6,484 bases of DNA from Microcaldota archaeon (GCA_026396355.1 JAPLWY010000099.1:1-6484); one strand, 5' to 3'; numbered from the stretch's first letter, positions 1 to 5,252 are shown. The notes: generated by a model from the sequence alone, not told the origin. Numbers and translations: made by a program.

Positions 1-156
1 TCGGCAATCTGCTACCAGGCCGATGGCACATCGCACACGTACCAGATAGGCGAAGAATTCACAGGCAGGCTGTGGCTATTCTACCGGAACACCGAGGACC
101 CGTCAACTTACCCTAATCGCACGGTTGTCGGGATCATCTCAACTAAAATCGGGTGA
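1..156 (+). CDS. C-terminal end of a probable surface/pilin-like protein (partial)
   Basis: The first frame is open from the left edge to a TGA at 154-156 and gives 51 residues with no start in the window. The tail reads as beta-strand material: a Gly-Glu-Glu-Phe-Thr-Gly segment, then the aromatic LWLFYRN, then a charged loop, ending in VVGIISTKIG. This pattern, 'G..F.G.LW..Y' followed by a terminal hydrophobic strand, resembles the C-terminal beta domain I recall from pilin-like and other secreted proteins of DPANN archaea. That is a family impression, not a diagnosis. There is one Cys (residue 4 of the fragment). The following gene is 175 bases away and appears to have its own promoter, so this is probably a separate transcription unit. 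The N-terminus, where a class III signal peptide would sit, is outside the window. Confidence 0.6.
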   Translation, partial: SAICYQADGTSHTYQIGEEFTGRLWLFYRNTEDPSTYPNRTVVGIISTKIG

Positions 157-178
157 GCCAGGCGAAAAAAGACAGGCG

Positions 179-196
179 ATGCGCAGTTTTGCGCAT
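179..196 (+). other. Small hairpin downstream of the first gene
   Basis: ATGCGC and GCGCAT form a perfect 6-bp stem around the loop AGTTTT, 23 bases after the TGA of the partial gene. An 8-bp palindrome, AGGCGCCT, follows at 198-205. There is no clean T-tract after the stem, so termination is only one possibility. The rest of 157-331 holds a TATA-like box, a Shine-Dalgarno site and no convincing gene. Confidence 0.25.
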
Positions 197-244
197 AAGG
201 CGCCTCAGCCGTTTCCATTCTCTTAATGTCCGTCAACCAAATCC

Positions 245-252
245 ATATAAAT
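245..252 (+). promoter_or_regulatory. TATA-like box for the 332-1120 gene
   Basis: ATATAAAT lies in an otherwise mixed stretch. Transcription would start about 25 bases further on, near 273-276, leaving a leader of roughly 57 bases before the ATG at 332. It is the best TATA match between the two genes. Confidence 0.4.
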
Positions 253-318
253 TTCACATGAGTAACATAATACACGGTTGGCTTTCGGAAGCACCGCCAG
301 TCGAAGAGAAACAGTATC

Positions 319-327
319 AGAGGGTGG
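319..327 (+). promoter_or_regulatory. Ribosome binding site that fixes the start at 332
   Basis: AGAGGGTGG is a G-rich match to the 16S 3' end and sits 4 bases before ATG 332. It argues against the longer in-frame TTG start at 278, which has no such site, and against the ATG at 347, which is too far away. Confidence 0.6.
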
Positions 328-331
328 TAAA

Positions 332-1120
332 ATGTTCGTATATCAGATGACAAGCAATGCATTCGGGCCGAAGCCGTCATATGTTGTGATTGACAACAGC
401 AGTCTTCCCAACGAACAGACCAAGGTCACGATTGTCGATATCTCACAGGTAAAAAAGCCAAAGGACTTCAATAACGCTCTTGCAAATTACCAGGAAACGT
501 TAAAATCTCAAACATCAACGAGAAAAGTGAAGCAGGCTGCCTATCAAGAAGTGATTGATGCTGCCGGCGGTACAAAATCGCCTGCGATATCCAGCTTCAC
601 AACAAACAGCCCATTGCAGGCAGGAATCACTGGCACCGGAAAAGATACCAAATATGTTTTCAACTACTCGCTTGGCGCGAAGATAAGTCCTGAGCAGCTG
701 GATCAGATGAAGGAAATTACAGTTTTAACAAGCACTGGCGAACGCGTGCCACTGGTCGGCCAGCTTCCAAGCAAGGAAAAATACGACCAGCAATATCTTG
801 CAATAAACAACAAAACCGGCAAAGCGTATGTGGTCACTTTCAATGAATACTGCCAGATCAACAAAGCCGCGCAAAATAAGGACTTTAAATTTCCCAAAGG
901 AATTATCGACCGTGCGACAGGGATAGATATCACTGTCGGGTTCAATCCGCAAAAGCCGACAGCAACAACCGCGGCGGCATACCCGCTTACGCAAGCCGGA
1001 TTGACAATGCTGGTTAAGGACACGAATGTGAATCAGTCAAGCCTGTCTCCTGTGATCGTGAACATAGCAACGACTCAATCAAGCCCGGCTAACAAACAGG
1101 GGCAGACAATAACCCGATAA
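332..1120 (+). CDS. Hypothetical protein, 262 aa
   Basis: I do not recognise this protein. It starts MFVYQMTSNAFG and shows no signal peptide or membrane segment, so it is either cytoplasmic or exported by an unseen route. Residues about 1-37 look like beta strands (SYVVIDNS, KVTIVDIS). Residues about 38-80 are helical, polar and Lys/Gln-rich. From about 85 onward it looks beta-rich with Thr/Ser/Gly loops (YVFNYSLG, EITVLTSTGE, AYVVTFNEY, IDITVGF). The last 30 residues are Ser/Thr/Gln-rich and low in complexity. There is a single Cys, in NEYCQIN. A short stretch around residues 129-150 (VLTSTGERVPLVGQLPSKEK) faintly resembles residues 163-200 of the unknown gene at 2553. The gene converges on the minus-strand TPR gene with a 65-base gap. 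The reading frame is long, has a good ribosome site and typical codons, so it is a real gene of unknown function. Confidence 0.8.
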   Translation: MFVYQMTSNAFGPKPSYVVIDNSSLPNEQTKVTIVDISQVKKPKDFNNALANYQETLKSQTSTRKVKQAAYQEVIDAAGGTKSPAISSFTTNSPLQAGITGTGKDTKYVFNYSLGAKISPEQLDQMKEITVLTSTGERVPLVGQLPSKEKYDQQYLAINNKTGKAYVVTFNEYCQINKAAQNKDFKFPKGIIDRATGIDITVGFNPQKPTATTAAAYPLTQAGLTMLVKDTNVNQSSLSPVIVNIATTQSSPANKQGQTITR

Positions 1121-1131
1121 GAAACACACTC

Positions 1132-1185
1132 AATGCCAAGGTGTTAGCGCAGCAATAGCCAGCATTTTCCCTTTTCCTGTTCATC
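1132..1185 (+). terminator. Possible terminator between convergent genes
   Basis: AATGC at 1132-1136 can pair with GCATT at 1162-1166, and a pyrimidine-rich tract (TTTTCCCTTTTCC, 1165-1177) follows. A T-rich tract after a stop codon is the usual archaeal termination signal and would end the + strand gene. The stem is short and its loop is long, so the T-rich tract is the better evidence. I see no comparable T-run for the minus-strand gene. Confidence 0.3.
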
Positions 1186-2265
1186 TTACTTATTGGATTG
1201 GCTCGGGTTTTCCATGTAATAAATGTAATAAGAGTAGACCACTCCGCGAATGATGGGGACAAAGCCCTTTGAGAACAACGGGTCGATTTTTATCACCTTG
1301 TCATAGGCGTCAACCGACTTTTCCAATTCCAAGGCTTCGGAATATTCCTTGCCCATATTATAGAAGATGAACGGAACGCCTGGTGCGAGCCTGGCGGCTT
1401 TTTCATAATAAATCAGGGCGGAATCGTGCTTTCCCCATATTGCCATGCAGTTGCCGAGGGAAAGATATGTGCTGTATTGCAGCGAGTTGGCATCTGAGAA
1501 GCTGCTGTATTCAATGCGGTAATTTTTGAGGAGGTTCTCCTTTGCATAGACCGTGTCCTTGACGCAATCGACGATAAAATGCTGCGTCCTGGCAAACATG
1601 TGCCCTATTGTCTGCTCGCTGGCCCTGTTGCTGACTTGAGTGGCATACTTGTCTTCCACAGCAACCAATTCGGAGAATATGCCGACTGCCATCAATATGT
1701 CCCGCGCTTTCATCGAGAGCCGCTCGCAATTGTAAAGATTGAGCAGTTCCGAGGCTGCAAGGGTGGTGTCTGCGTTCGAAAGCTTTACTTTATGATAAAG
1801 GATATCAACCAGCGCCTGCCCGGTCTTGGCTTCTTCCTGCGGCCCGAGCTTGAGGCTGTCCCGAAGGACGGACGCGATCGAATCAACGCTTGCGGCATAC
1901 TTGTGCGCGAGCTGCTGCGCCTCTTCCGGCTTGCTGTCAAGTTCAATTAATATGCGCCTGACACCGGCGTAAGGGTGCGTGTTGTCGTATTTCACCTGAT
2001 TTGCATTCGAGTTCTTCTGCGCTTCGGAAAATGAGGCTGTTTTGTCTTTGCTTGCTGAGGCAAGCAGGGGGCTGGTGGCATATTTCTGCTGCAGCTTTCC
2101 CTGCGCAGGGGAAACGAGGGGCTGAAAAGCGAGCCATCCGAATGCCGCAACCGAAACGGCTATTTTTGCGCAAAAAACGGCTTTCTTGAAAAAGCGCCTT
2201 GCGCTGCGCCGAGGCAGCGTGCTGGCAAGCGGAGAAGCAGACGATGGGAGCGACATCCTGTTCAT
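1186..2265 (-). CDS. Exported transglutaminase-like protein with TPR repeats, 359 aa
   Basis: I start it at the ATG whose first base is 2265. GTGAT lies 3 bases upstream of it and a signal peptide follows. The frame stays open to 2457, but the extra 64 residues are not protein-like. Residues 19-28 are very basic (RRSARRFFKK), 35-47 are hydrophobic, and a signal peptidase site is plausible after S-P-A at 54. Residues about 103-245 match the domain in the gene at 3229: VDSIASVLRDSLKL, then Cys180, His222 (GHMFAR), Asp233 (FIVD) and KENLLKNY. This suggests a Cys-His-Asp triad of the transglutaminase-like cysteine peptidase fold, although the residues around Cys180 (LYNCERLS) are unusual. Two TPRs follow at about 262-295 and 297-330, then an aromatic tail (YSYYIYY). 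It probably acts outside or at the membrane, with the TPRs binding a partner. The TPRs are clear, while the catalytic assignment rests mainly on the paralogue. Confidence 0.8.
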   Translation of the reverse strand: MNRMSLPSSASPLASTLPRRSARRFFKKAVFCAKIAVSVAAFGWLAFQPLVSPAQGKLQQKYATSPLLASASKDKTASFSEAQKNSNANQVKYDNTHPYAGVRRILIELDSKPEEAQQLAHKYAASVDSIASVLRDSLKLGPQEEAKTGQALVDILYHKVKLSNADTTLAASELLNLYNCERLSMKARDILMAVGIFSELVAVEDKYATQVSNRASEQTIGHMFARTQHFIVDCVKDTVYAKENLLKNYRIEYSSFSDANSLQYSTYLSLGNCMAIWGKHDSALIYYEKAARLAPGVPFIFYNMGKEYSEALELEKSVDAYDKVIKIDPLFSKGFVPIIRGVVYSYYIYYMENPSQSNK

Positions 2266-2284
2266 GTTATCACTTTCTGCCCTT

Positions 2285-2312
2285 GATGTGGTATATTTAT
2301 ATCGGATGTGGT
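2285..2312. repeat. 8-bp direct repeat, 20 bp apart, in the divergent promoter
   Basis: GATGTGGT occurs at 2285-2292 and again at 2305-2312 (ACCACATC on the minus strand). The 20-bp period is about two helical turns, so both copies face the same side of the DNA. The copies lie between and beside the two TATA-like boxes of the minus-strand gene. This is the usual arrangement for a tandem regulator site, though chance duplication cannot be excluded. Confidence 0.35.
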
Positions 2313-2320
2313 TATAAAGG
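2290..2320 (-). promoter_or_regulatory. Promoter of the minus-strand TPR gene (two TATA-like boxes)
   Basis: Read on the minus strand, CTTTATAAC spans 2319-2311 and TATAAATATA spans 2301-2292. The distal box predicts a start near 2289 and a leader of about 24 bases, which would include the GTGAT ribosome site at 2273-2269. The proximal box predicts an almost leaderless transcript. I prefer the distal box because the ribosome site is retained. Confidence 0.5.
2310..2320 (+). promoter_or_regulatory. Possible + strand TATA box shared with the divergent gene
   Basis: GGTTATAAAGG contains TTATAA, which reads the same on both strands, so the same box could drive rightward transcription. A start near 2340 would put a leader of about 13 bases before the ATG at 2353. 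It could also serve the whole 2353-4343 gene set. Confidence 0.3.
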
Positions 2321-2352
2321 TTTGTGATGGCGGCGCTAGCTTTTGGAGGTTG

Positions 2353-2493
2353 ATGAAAAGGATGCTGGCGCGTGTGCCGTTTTATATTCACAAGTGCGCA
2401 ATCGGAGGGAACCTGAAAAAAGCGCTCAAGAATAACCACGAATTGACAACTAAACACAAAGCAATATATACTGTTTTAAACAGAATTAAATAA
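2353..2493 (+). CDS. Possible small basic protein, 46 aa
   Basis: An ATG at 2353 follows GGAGGT at 2345-2350 and opens a 46-residue frame ending in TAA at 2491-2493. The product is strongly basic, with about a dozen Lys/Arg, several His and few acidic residues. It begins MKRMLARVPFYIHK, has one Cys and shows no long membrane segment. I do not recognise it. In its favour are the ribosome site and a TATA-like box at 2312-2319 at a suitable distance. Against it are its short length, only two bases between GGAGGT and the ATG, and an upstream region that serves a divergent promoter. It could be a leader peptide or a small DNA/RNA-binding protein for the 2553-4343 operon, or not a gene at all. Confidence 0.3.
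   Translation: MKRMLARVPFYIHKCAIGGNLKKALKNNHELTTKHKAIYTVLNRIK
2471..2483. promoter_or_regulatory. 13-bp near-perfect palindrome upstream of the 2553 gene
   Basis: CTGTTT-T-AAACAG has two perfect 6-bp arms around one base. It lies about 70 bases before the ATG at 2553 and beside A+T-rich TATA-like sequence (AATATATAC at 2463-2471, TTAAATAAA at 2486-2494). It could be an operator for the two-gene operon. A+T-rich DNA gives such palindromes fairly easily, and this one overlaps the end of the possible small gene. Confidence 0.25.
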
Positions 2494-2541
2494 ACAAACT
2501 GAATAACGAAGTATGCAAATTGAATGATGAGAAACGCAGAT

Positions 2542-2548
2542 GAGGTGG
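2542..2548 (+). promoter_or_regulatory. Strong ribosome binding site for the 2553 gene
   Basis: GAGGTGG lies 4 bases before ATG 2553 and is almost the full complement of the archaeal 16S 3' end. It fixes the start and suggests efficient translation. Confidence 0.7.
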
Positions 2549-2552
2549 AAAC

Positions 2553-3215
2553 ATGCCAGGAGACGACGTCCGTTATATTGACTATAAGGCTGACCCAGTG
2601 TTTTATACTGCGCCCAAAGAAGTGTCTGTTCTCAAAGTAACTGGTCCACTCGCCGCTGAGCTCAACAAACTCAGTGCCGATATTGCCAAGCTTGAAAAAT
2701 CGTTGATAGCGTCAGGGATAACTCCTGAGGCGATTGAAGCGTATAAAACCGCCGTTACTAAAGTCAACAATGATGCTGGCAATGTTTGCGCAGAAAATCA
2801 AAGGTTGGGGGCGAACGCCCTATCTTTCTCGGGTCCTCTGGCGCAAGTTCAGGCTAGCAAGGCACAAAAAATCAGGTCAGAAGCTGAATATAAATCAGAT
2901 AAAGTTCAAACCGATGTCAATACGTACATCAAACTTGTTGAAGAGAAACAGTTGAAGGAGACAACAATCATGGCTGCCAGCCTAAGTCCTACGTCCAAGG
3001 ATGGGAAAGACTATCGAAACTCAAATAATATAGAATATGTGATGCTCACTCCAGTCTCAGGTCAGAAGGGAACTGCTGCTGGGGCCAATACAAGTATCAA
3101 ACCCCTACTTGGCGAGTCTTTAACTCCTGCGGAAATAAAGAAGAAATACCCTAATCTCGTAGAACAGCCTCAGGTTCCAGTCACGCAAAACAGGAAAGTG
3201 ACAGGCACTAATTGA
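2553..3215 (+). CDS. Hypothetical helical protein, 220 aa, first gene of a two-gene operon
   Basis: I do not recognise it. There is no signal peptide (start MPGDDVRYIDYK) and no membrane segment. After a short beta-like start (residues 5-30), residues about 31-75 and 97-140 are helical and rich in Ala, Lys, Glu and Gln, with heptad-like spacing that could form a coiled coil (LAAELNKLSADIAKLEKSL). Residues about 160-200 look beta then helix (EYVMLTPVSG ... KPLLGESLTPAEIKKKY). The tail is Gln/Val/Thr-rich and low in complexity. The only Cys is residue 79. Its stop is 13 bases before the GTG of the exported transglutaminase-like gene, so the two should be co-transcribed and possibly act together, for example as partner or substrate. 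That link is inference. It has lower G+C than its neighbours (32% over 2881-2940 by hand count), which could mean transfer or weak codon selection. Confidence 0.8.
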   Translation: MPGDDVRYIDYKADPVFYTAPKEVSVLKVTGPLAAELNKLSADIAKLEKSLIASGITPEAIEAYKTAVTKVNNDAGNVCAENQRLGANALSFSGPLAQVQASKAQKIRSEAEYKSDKVQTDVNTYIKLVEEKQLKETTIMAASLSPTSKDGKDYRNSNNIEYVMLTPVSGQKGTAAGANTSIKPLLGESLTPAEIKKKYPNLVEQPQVPVTQNRKVTGTN

Positions 3216-3228
3216 TGGGTGGATTCAA

Positions 3229-4197
3229 GTGAAGCACAAGGCCAAACTGGCATTGGCAGGCTTGGCGGCAACCACGGTTTTGCTCTGGTCAACGGAAGGG
3301 CAAGCGCAAAATAAGCCATCTGGCCAATTCAAGGGCCAGGAAACCGCTAAAGAAACCATCATCAGCAAAGAGAAGGCGAAATCAACCGCCACCTGGAAAC
3401 CGAATGCCGTCCGTTCCACTGTTGAACGGATATACATCGAAGAAGAATCCATGGCAAGCGCGAAAAAGTATGCCGACTGCTACCGCGGACTGGTGGATTC
3501 GATAGTGGATATCCTCAAGAACGACTTGAAAATAAAGCCCAGCCAGCCCGACAGGTTCATGAAGGGGATTTCAGAAGTTATCTTGGGAATGGGCATTGAC
3601 AGGATAACCAACAGCTACGGGCTGATGTCAACATTCATTGACCTGCGGGGTGGGGCGTGCACGAATTTCTCAGCGCTGGTATCCGATGCGGCAAGGGAAA
3701 TGGGGATGCCTGCCGAATACGTAATAATCCGAAGCCAGAACGGCAGGCAGCAGCACATGGTTGCCAAGGTCGGGAATTACGTATACGACATACTTGCCGA
3801 TGCCCCCTGCAAGTTCGAAAATCTCAAGAAAAAATACGGCGACAACGTAATCCTGGTCACTTCCAACCCGAAAATAATGGTCAATATCGGGTATGAGAAC
3901 AAAGGATATGCCCTGCTTGCCAAGGAGGATTATTCCGGGGCGATAAAAGCGTTTGACAAGGCGATTGAGCTTTGGGGGAACAGCCCATGCAGCAGCCTGT
4001 CTCATATTGGCAAGGGAAATGCTTACTATGGCAATAAAGACTATGCAAATGCCATTGCCAGCTACAAGCAGGCTTTTGCAAAAGATTCCAAATGCACCGA
4101 CGCGCTGATAAACATCGGCAACGTTTATTCTATCACTGGCGAGCACCAGAATGCAATCAAAAGATTGGAAACCCAGGGATGGCGGCCTGGATGCTGA
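3229..4197 (+). CDS. Exported transglutaminase-like protein with TPR repeats (C-terminus probably frameshifted)
   Basis: It starts at GTG 3229 with GGGTGG at 3217-3222, 13 bases behind the previous gene. Residues 1-26 form a classic signal peptide (MKHKAKLALAGLAATTVLLW, with cleavage likely after Gly-Gln-Ala). Residues about 60-210 form a transglutaminase-like domain: VDSIVDILKNDLKI, then GGACTNFSALVSDAAREMGMP with Cys144 at a helix start, His176 (QQHMVAK), Asp187 (YVYDILAD) and KFENLKKKY. This matches the Cys-His-Asp layout of that fold, which covers proteases as well as crosslinking enzymes, so the reaction is unknown. TPRs lie at about 219-252 and 256-288, with a third from about 290. The third breaks off into ETQGWRPGC and a stop, while the -1 frame continues with protein-like sequence to 4343. 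The intact protein would be about 371 residues, close to its 359-residue paralogue at 1186-2265. Confidence 0.85.
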   Translation: MKHKAKLALAGLAATTVLLWSTEGQAQNKPSGQFKGQETAKETIISKEKAKSTATWKPNAVRSTVERIYIEEESMASAKKYADCYRGLVDSIVDILKNDLKIKPSQPDRFMKGISEVILGMGIDRITNSYGLMSTFIDLRGGACTNFSALVSDAAREMGMPAEYVIIRSQNGRQQHMVAKVGNYVYDILADAPCKFENLKKKYGDNVILVTSNPKIMVNIGYENKGYALLAKEDYSGAIKAFDKAIELWGNSPCSSLSHIGKGNAYYGNKDYANAIASYKQAFAKDSKCTDALINIGNVYSITGEHQNAIKRLETQGWRPGC

Positions 4198-4343
4198 AAT
4201 TGGGCAAGCAAAAAGCGGCAGAATTGAAACTGGACCAGTCGCGCGCCACGCAGTATTACGGCGACATCAGCCAGGCTCCTACGGGCAGCCAAGTCAAAGT
4301 CGACTATTCACAAAACATCAAGCACATGCCCCAAAAAAAGTAG
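4179..4343 (+). pseudogene. Out-of-frame continuation of the TPR protein (about 54 residues)
   Basis: In the -1 frame relative to the gene at 3229 the sequence reads as an amphipathic helix (WMLKLGKQKAAELKLDQ), then a polar stretch (YYGDISQAPTGSQVKVDYSQ) and ends KHMPQKK at TAG 4341-4343. There is no ribosome site before the ATGs at 4179 or 4191, so a separate gene is less likely than a single-base deletion (real or a sequencing error) between about 4160 and 4190 that split the third TPR from the tail. Alternatives are a small gene coupled through ATGCTGA at 4191-4197, or programmed -1 frameshifting. I see no convincing slippery heptamer in frame. Confidence 0.55.
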
Positions 4344-4395
4344 AGCTTCTTCACTGGCGGCTGGCCGATTCATAAAAACCGCTAATTTATGCGCA

Positions 4396-4405
4396 AAGCC
4401 GGCTT
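4396..4405. promoter_or_regulatory. 10-bp palindrome just upstream of the psmA TATA box
   Basis: AAGCCGGCTT is a perfect palindrome ending 11 bases before the TATA-like box. It could be an operator or activator site for the proteasome/SBDS/exosome operon. A single 10-bp palindrome is weak evidence. Confidence 0.25.
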
Positions 4406-4416
4406 CTGGGTTAGGA

Positions 4417-4423
4417 TTATAAA
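4417..4423 (+). promoter_or_regulatory. psmA: TATA box of the psmA operon
   Basis: TTATAAA stands out in a G+C-richer intergenic stretch. It predicts transcription from about 4446 and a leader of about 90 bases before the ATG at 4536. Confidence 0.55.
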
Positions 4424-4492
4424 CCCTCTCCCATTCAATAGAGGCGTAATCGAAACAAAAAAGGAGACTAATTCTGTCTTCTAAACGCTGAA

Positions 4493-4509
4493 ATCAGGAG
4501 CAACCTGAT
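4493..4509 (+). other. Small hairpin in the psmA leader
   Basis: ATCAGG and CCTGAT pair perfectly over 6 bp around AGCAA and end 14 bases before the ribosome site at 4524. It would lie in the 5' untranslated RNA. The stem is too small to call a riboswitch. Confidence 0.25.
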
Positions 4510-4522
4510 ACTGCATAAACTC

Positions 4523-4530
4523 TGAGGTGA
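4523..4530 (+). promoter_or_regulatory. psmA: Ribosome binding site that fixes the psmA start
   Basis: TGAGGTGA is a near-full complement of the archaeal 16S tail, 5 bases before ATG 4536. The in-frame GTG at 4527 falls inside this site, so it is not the start. Confidence 0.75.
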
Positions 4531-4535
4531 ACCCT

Positions 4536-5243
4536 ATGTACCCTCCGGCACAGCAGGCATATGACCGCGCGATAACGGTATTCTCGCCAGACGGCAGGCT
4601 TTTCCAGGTGGAATACGCCAAGGAAGCCGTCAAGCGCGGGGCGACCGCAATCGGCATGATTTTCGACGGCGGAGTGCTCCTTGTCTCGTACAAGAACGCA
4701 AACTCCCGCCTTCTCGTCCCTGAATCAATGAAAAAGGTATTCGAAATCGACAAGCACATCGCAGCAACAGCATCAGGACTGATTGCAGACGCAAGGCGCT
4801 TGGTCGACCTTGCGCGCATGGAATCCCAGCGCCACACGCTCGCTTACGCAGAGCCGGCGTCCGTTGAGGCAATCTCAAAGGAGCTTTGCGACCTCATGCA
4901 GGTCTACACCCAATACGGAGGCATTCGCCCGTTCGGCGTCTCTCTCCTGGTTGCTGGCGTGGACTCAGAGCCCCGTCTGTTCGAGGCAGAGCCCTCAGGC
5001 GCGCTCACCGGCTACCTTGCCGATGCAATAGGCTCTGGCAAGAAGGAAGTCGAGGAATTCTTCGAGAAGGAATACAAGATGAACATGTCCCAGGACGAGG
5101 CAATCGCGCTTGCGATAAAGGCACTCAAGAAGTCCGGCGACCTGCAAATCAAGCCAGAAACGCTCGAAATTGCAGTTGTCACCATGAAGAAAAAGGAATT
5201 CAGCGTGCTTTCGCAGTCCGAGGTCGAGAAATACCTCAAGTAA
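4536..5243 (+). CDS. psmA: Proteasome subunit alpha
   Basis: This is the alpha subunit of the archaeal 20S proteasome, forming the heptameric outer rings that gate substrate entry and dock the PAN/Cdc48-type ATPase. The 235 residues match the family length. The N-terminal gate reads QQAYDRAITVFSPDG, with the Tyr-Asp-Arg gate residues at 9-11, followed by GRLFQVEYAKEAVKRG. Lys67 (SMKKV) aligns with Thermoplasma Lys66, which binds the C-terminal HbYX tail of the ATPase. SGLIADARRLVD and YTQYGGIRPFGVS (124-136) are family signatures. As expected for alpha subunits, there is no catalytic N-terminal Thr. It is cytoplasmic. It heads the cluster with SBDS (9-base gap) and rrp4, a well-known archaeal arrangement. 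It has its own TATA box and a leader of about 90 bases. Confidence 0.97.
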   Translation: MYPPAQQAYDRAITVFSPDGRLFQVEYAKEAVKRGATAIGMIFDGGVLLVSYKNANSRLLVPESMKKVFEIDKHIAATASGLIADARRLVDLARMESQRHTLAYAEPASVEAISKELCDLMQVYTQYGGIRPFGVSLLVAGVDSEPRLFEAEPSGALTGYLADAIGSGKKEVEEFFEKEYKMNMSQDEAIALAIKALKKSGDLQIKPETLEIAVVTMKKKEFSVLSQSEVEKYLK

Positions 5244-5252
5244 GGCGTATGC

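Noticed and set aside
278..331. Longer N-terminus for the 262-residue protein from TTG 278
   Set aside because: TTG start without a ribosome site, while AGAGGGTGG sits 4 bases before ATG 332.
153..350. Small + strand ORF overlapping the gap and the start of the 332 gene
   Set aside because: Poor start context, no ribosome site, and it overlaps the better-supported gene in another frame.
2266..2457. 64-residue N-terminal extension of the minus-strand TPR protein
   Set aside because: It would run through the TATA-like boxes and put the signal peptide in the middle of the protein. ATG 2265 has GTGAT just upstream.
2524..2592. C/D box guide RNA (ATGATGA then CTGA)
   Set aside because: No internal D'/C' boxes at proper spacing, and it overlaps the ribosome site and start of the 2553 gene.
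4527..4535. GTG 4527 as the psmA start
   Set aside because: The GTG is part of the GAGGTGA ribosome site, and ATG 4536 fits the family's N-terminal length.
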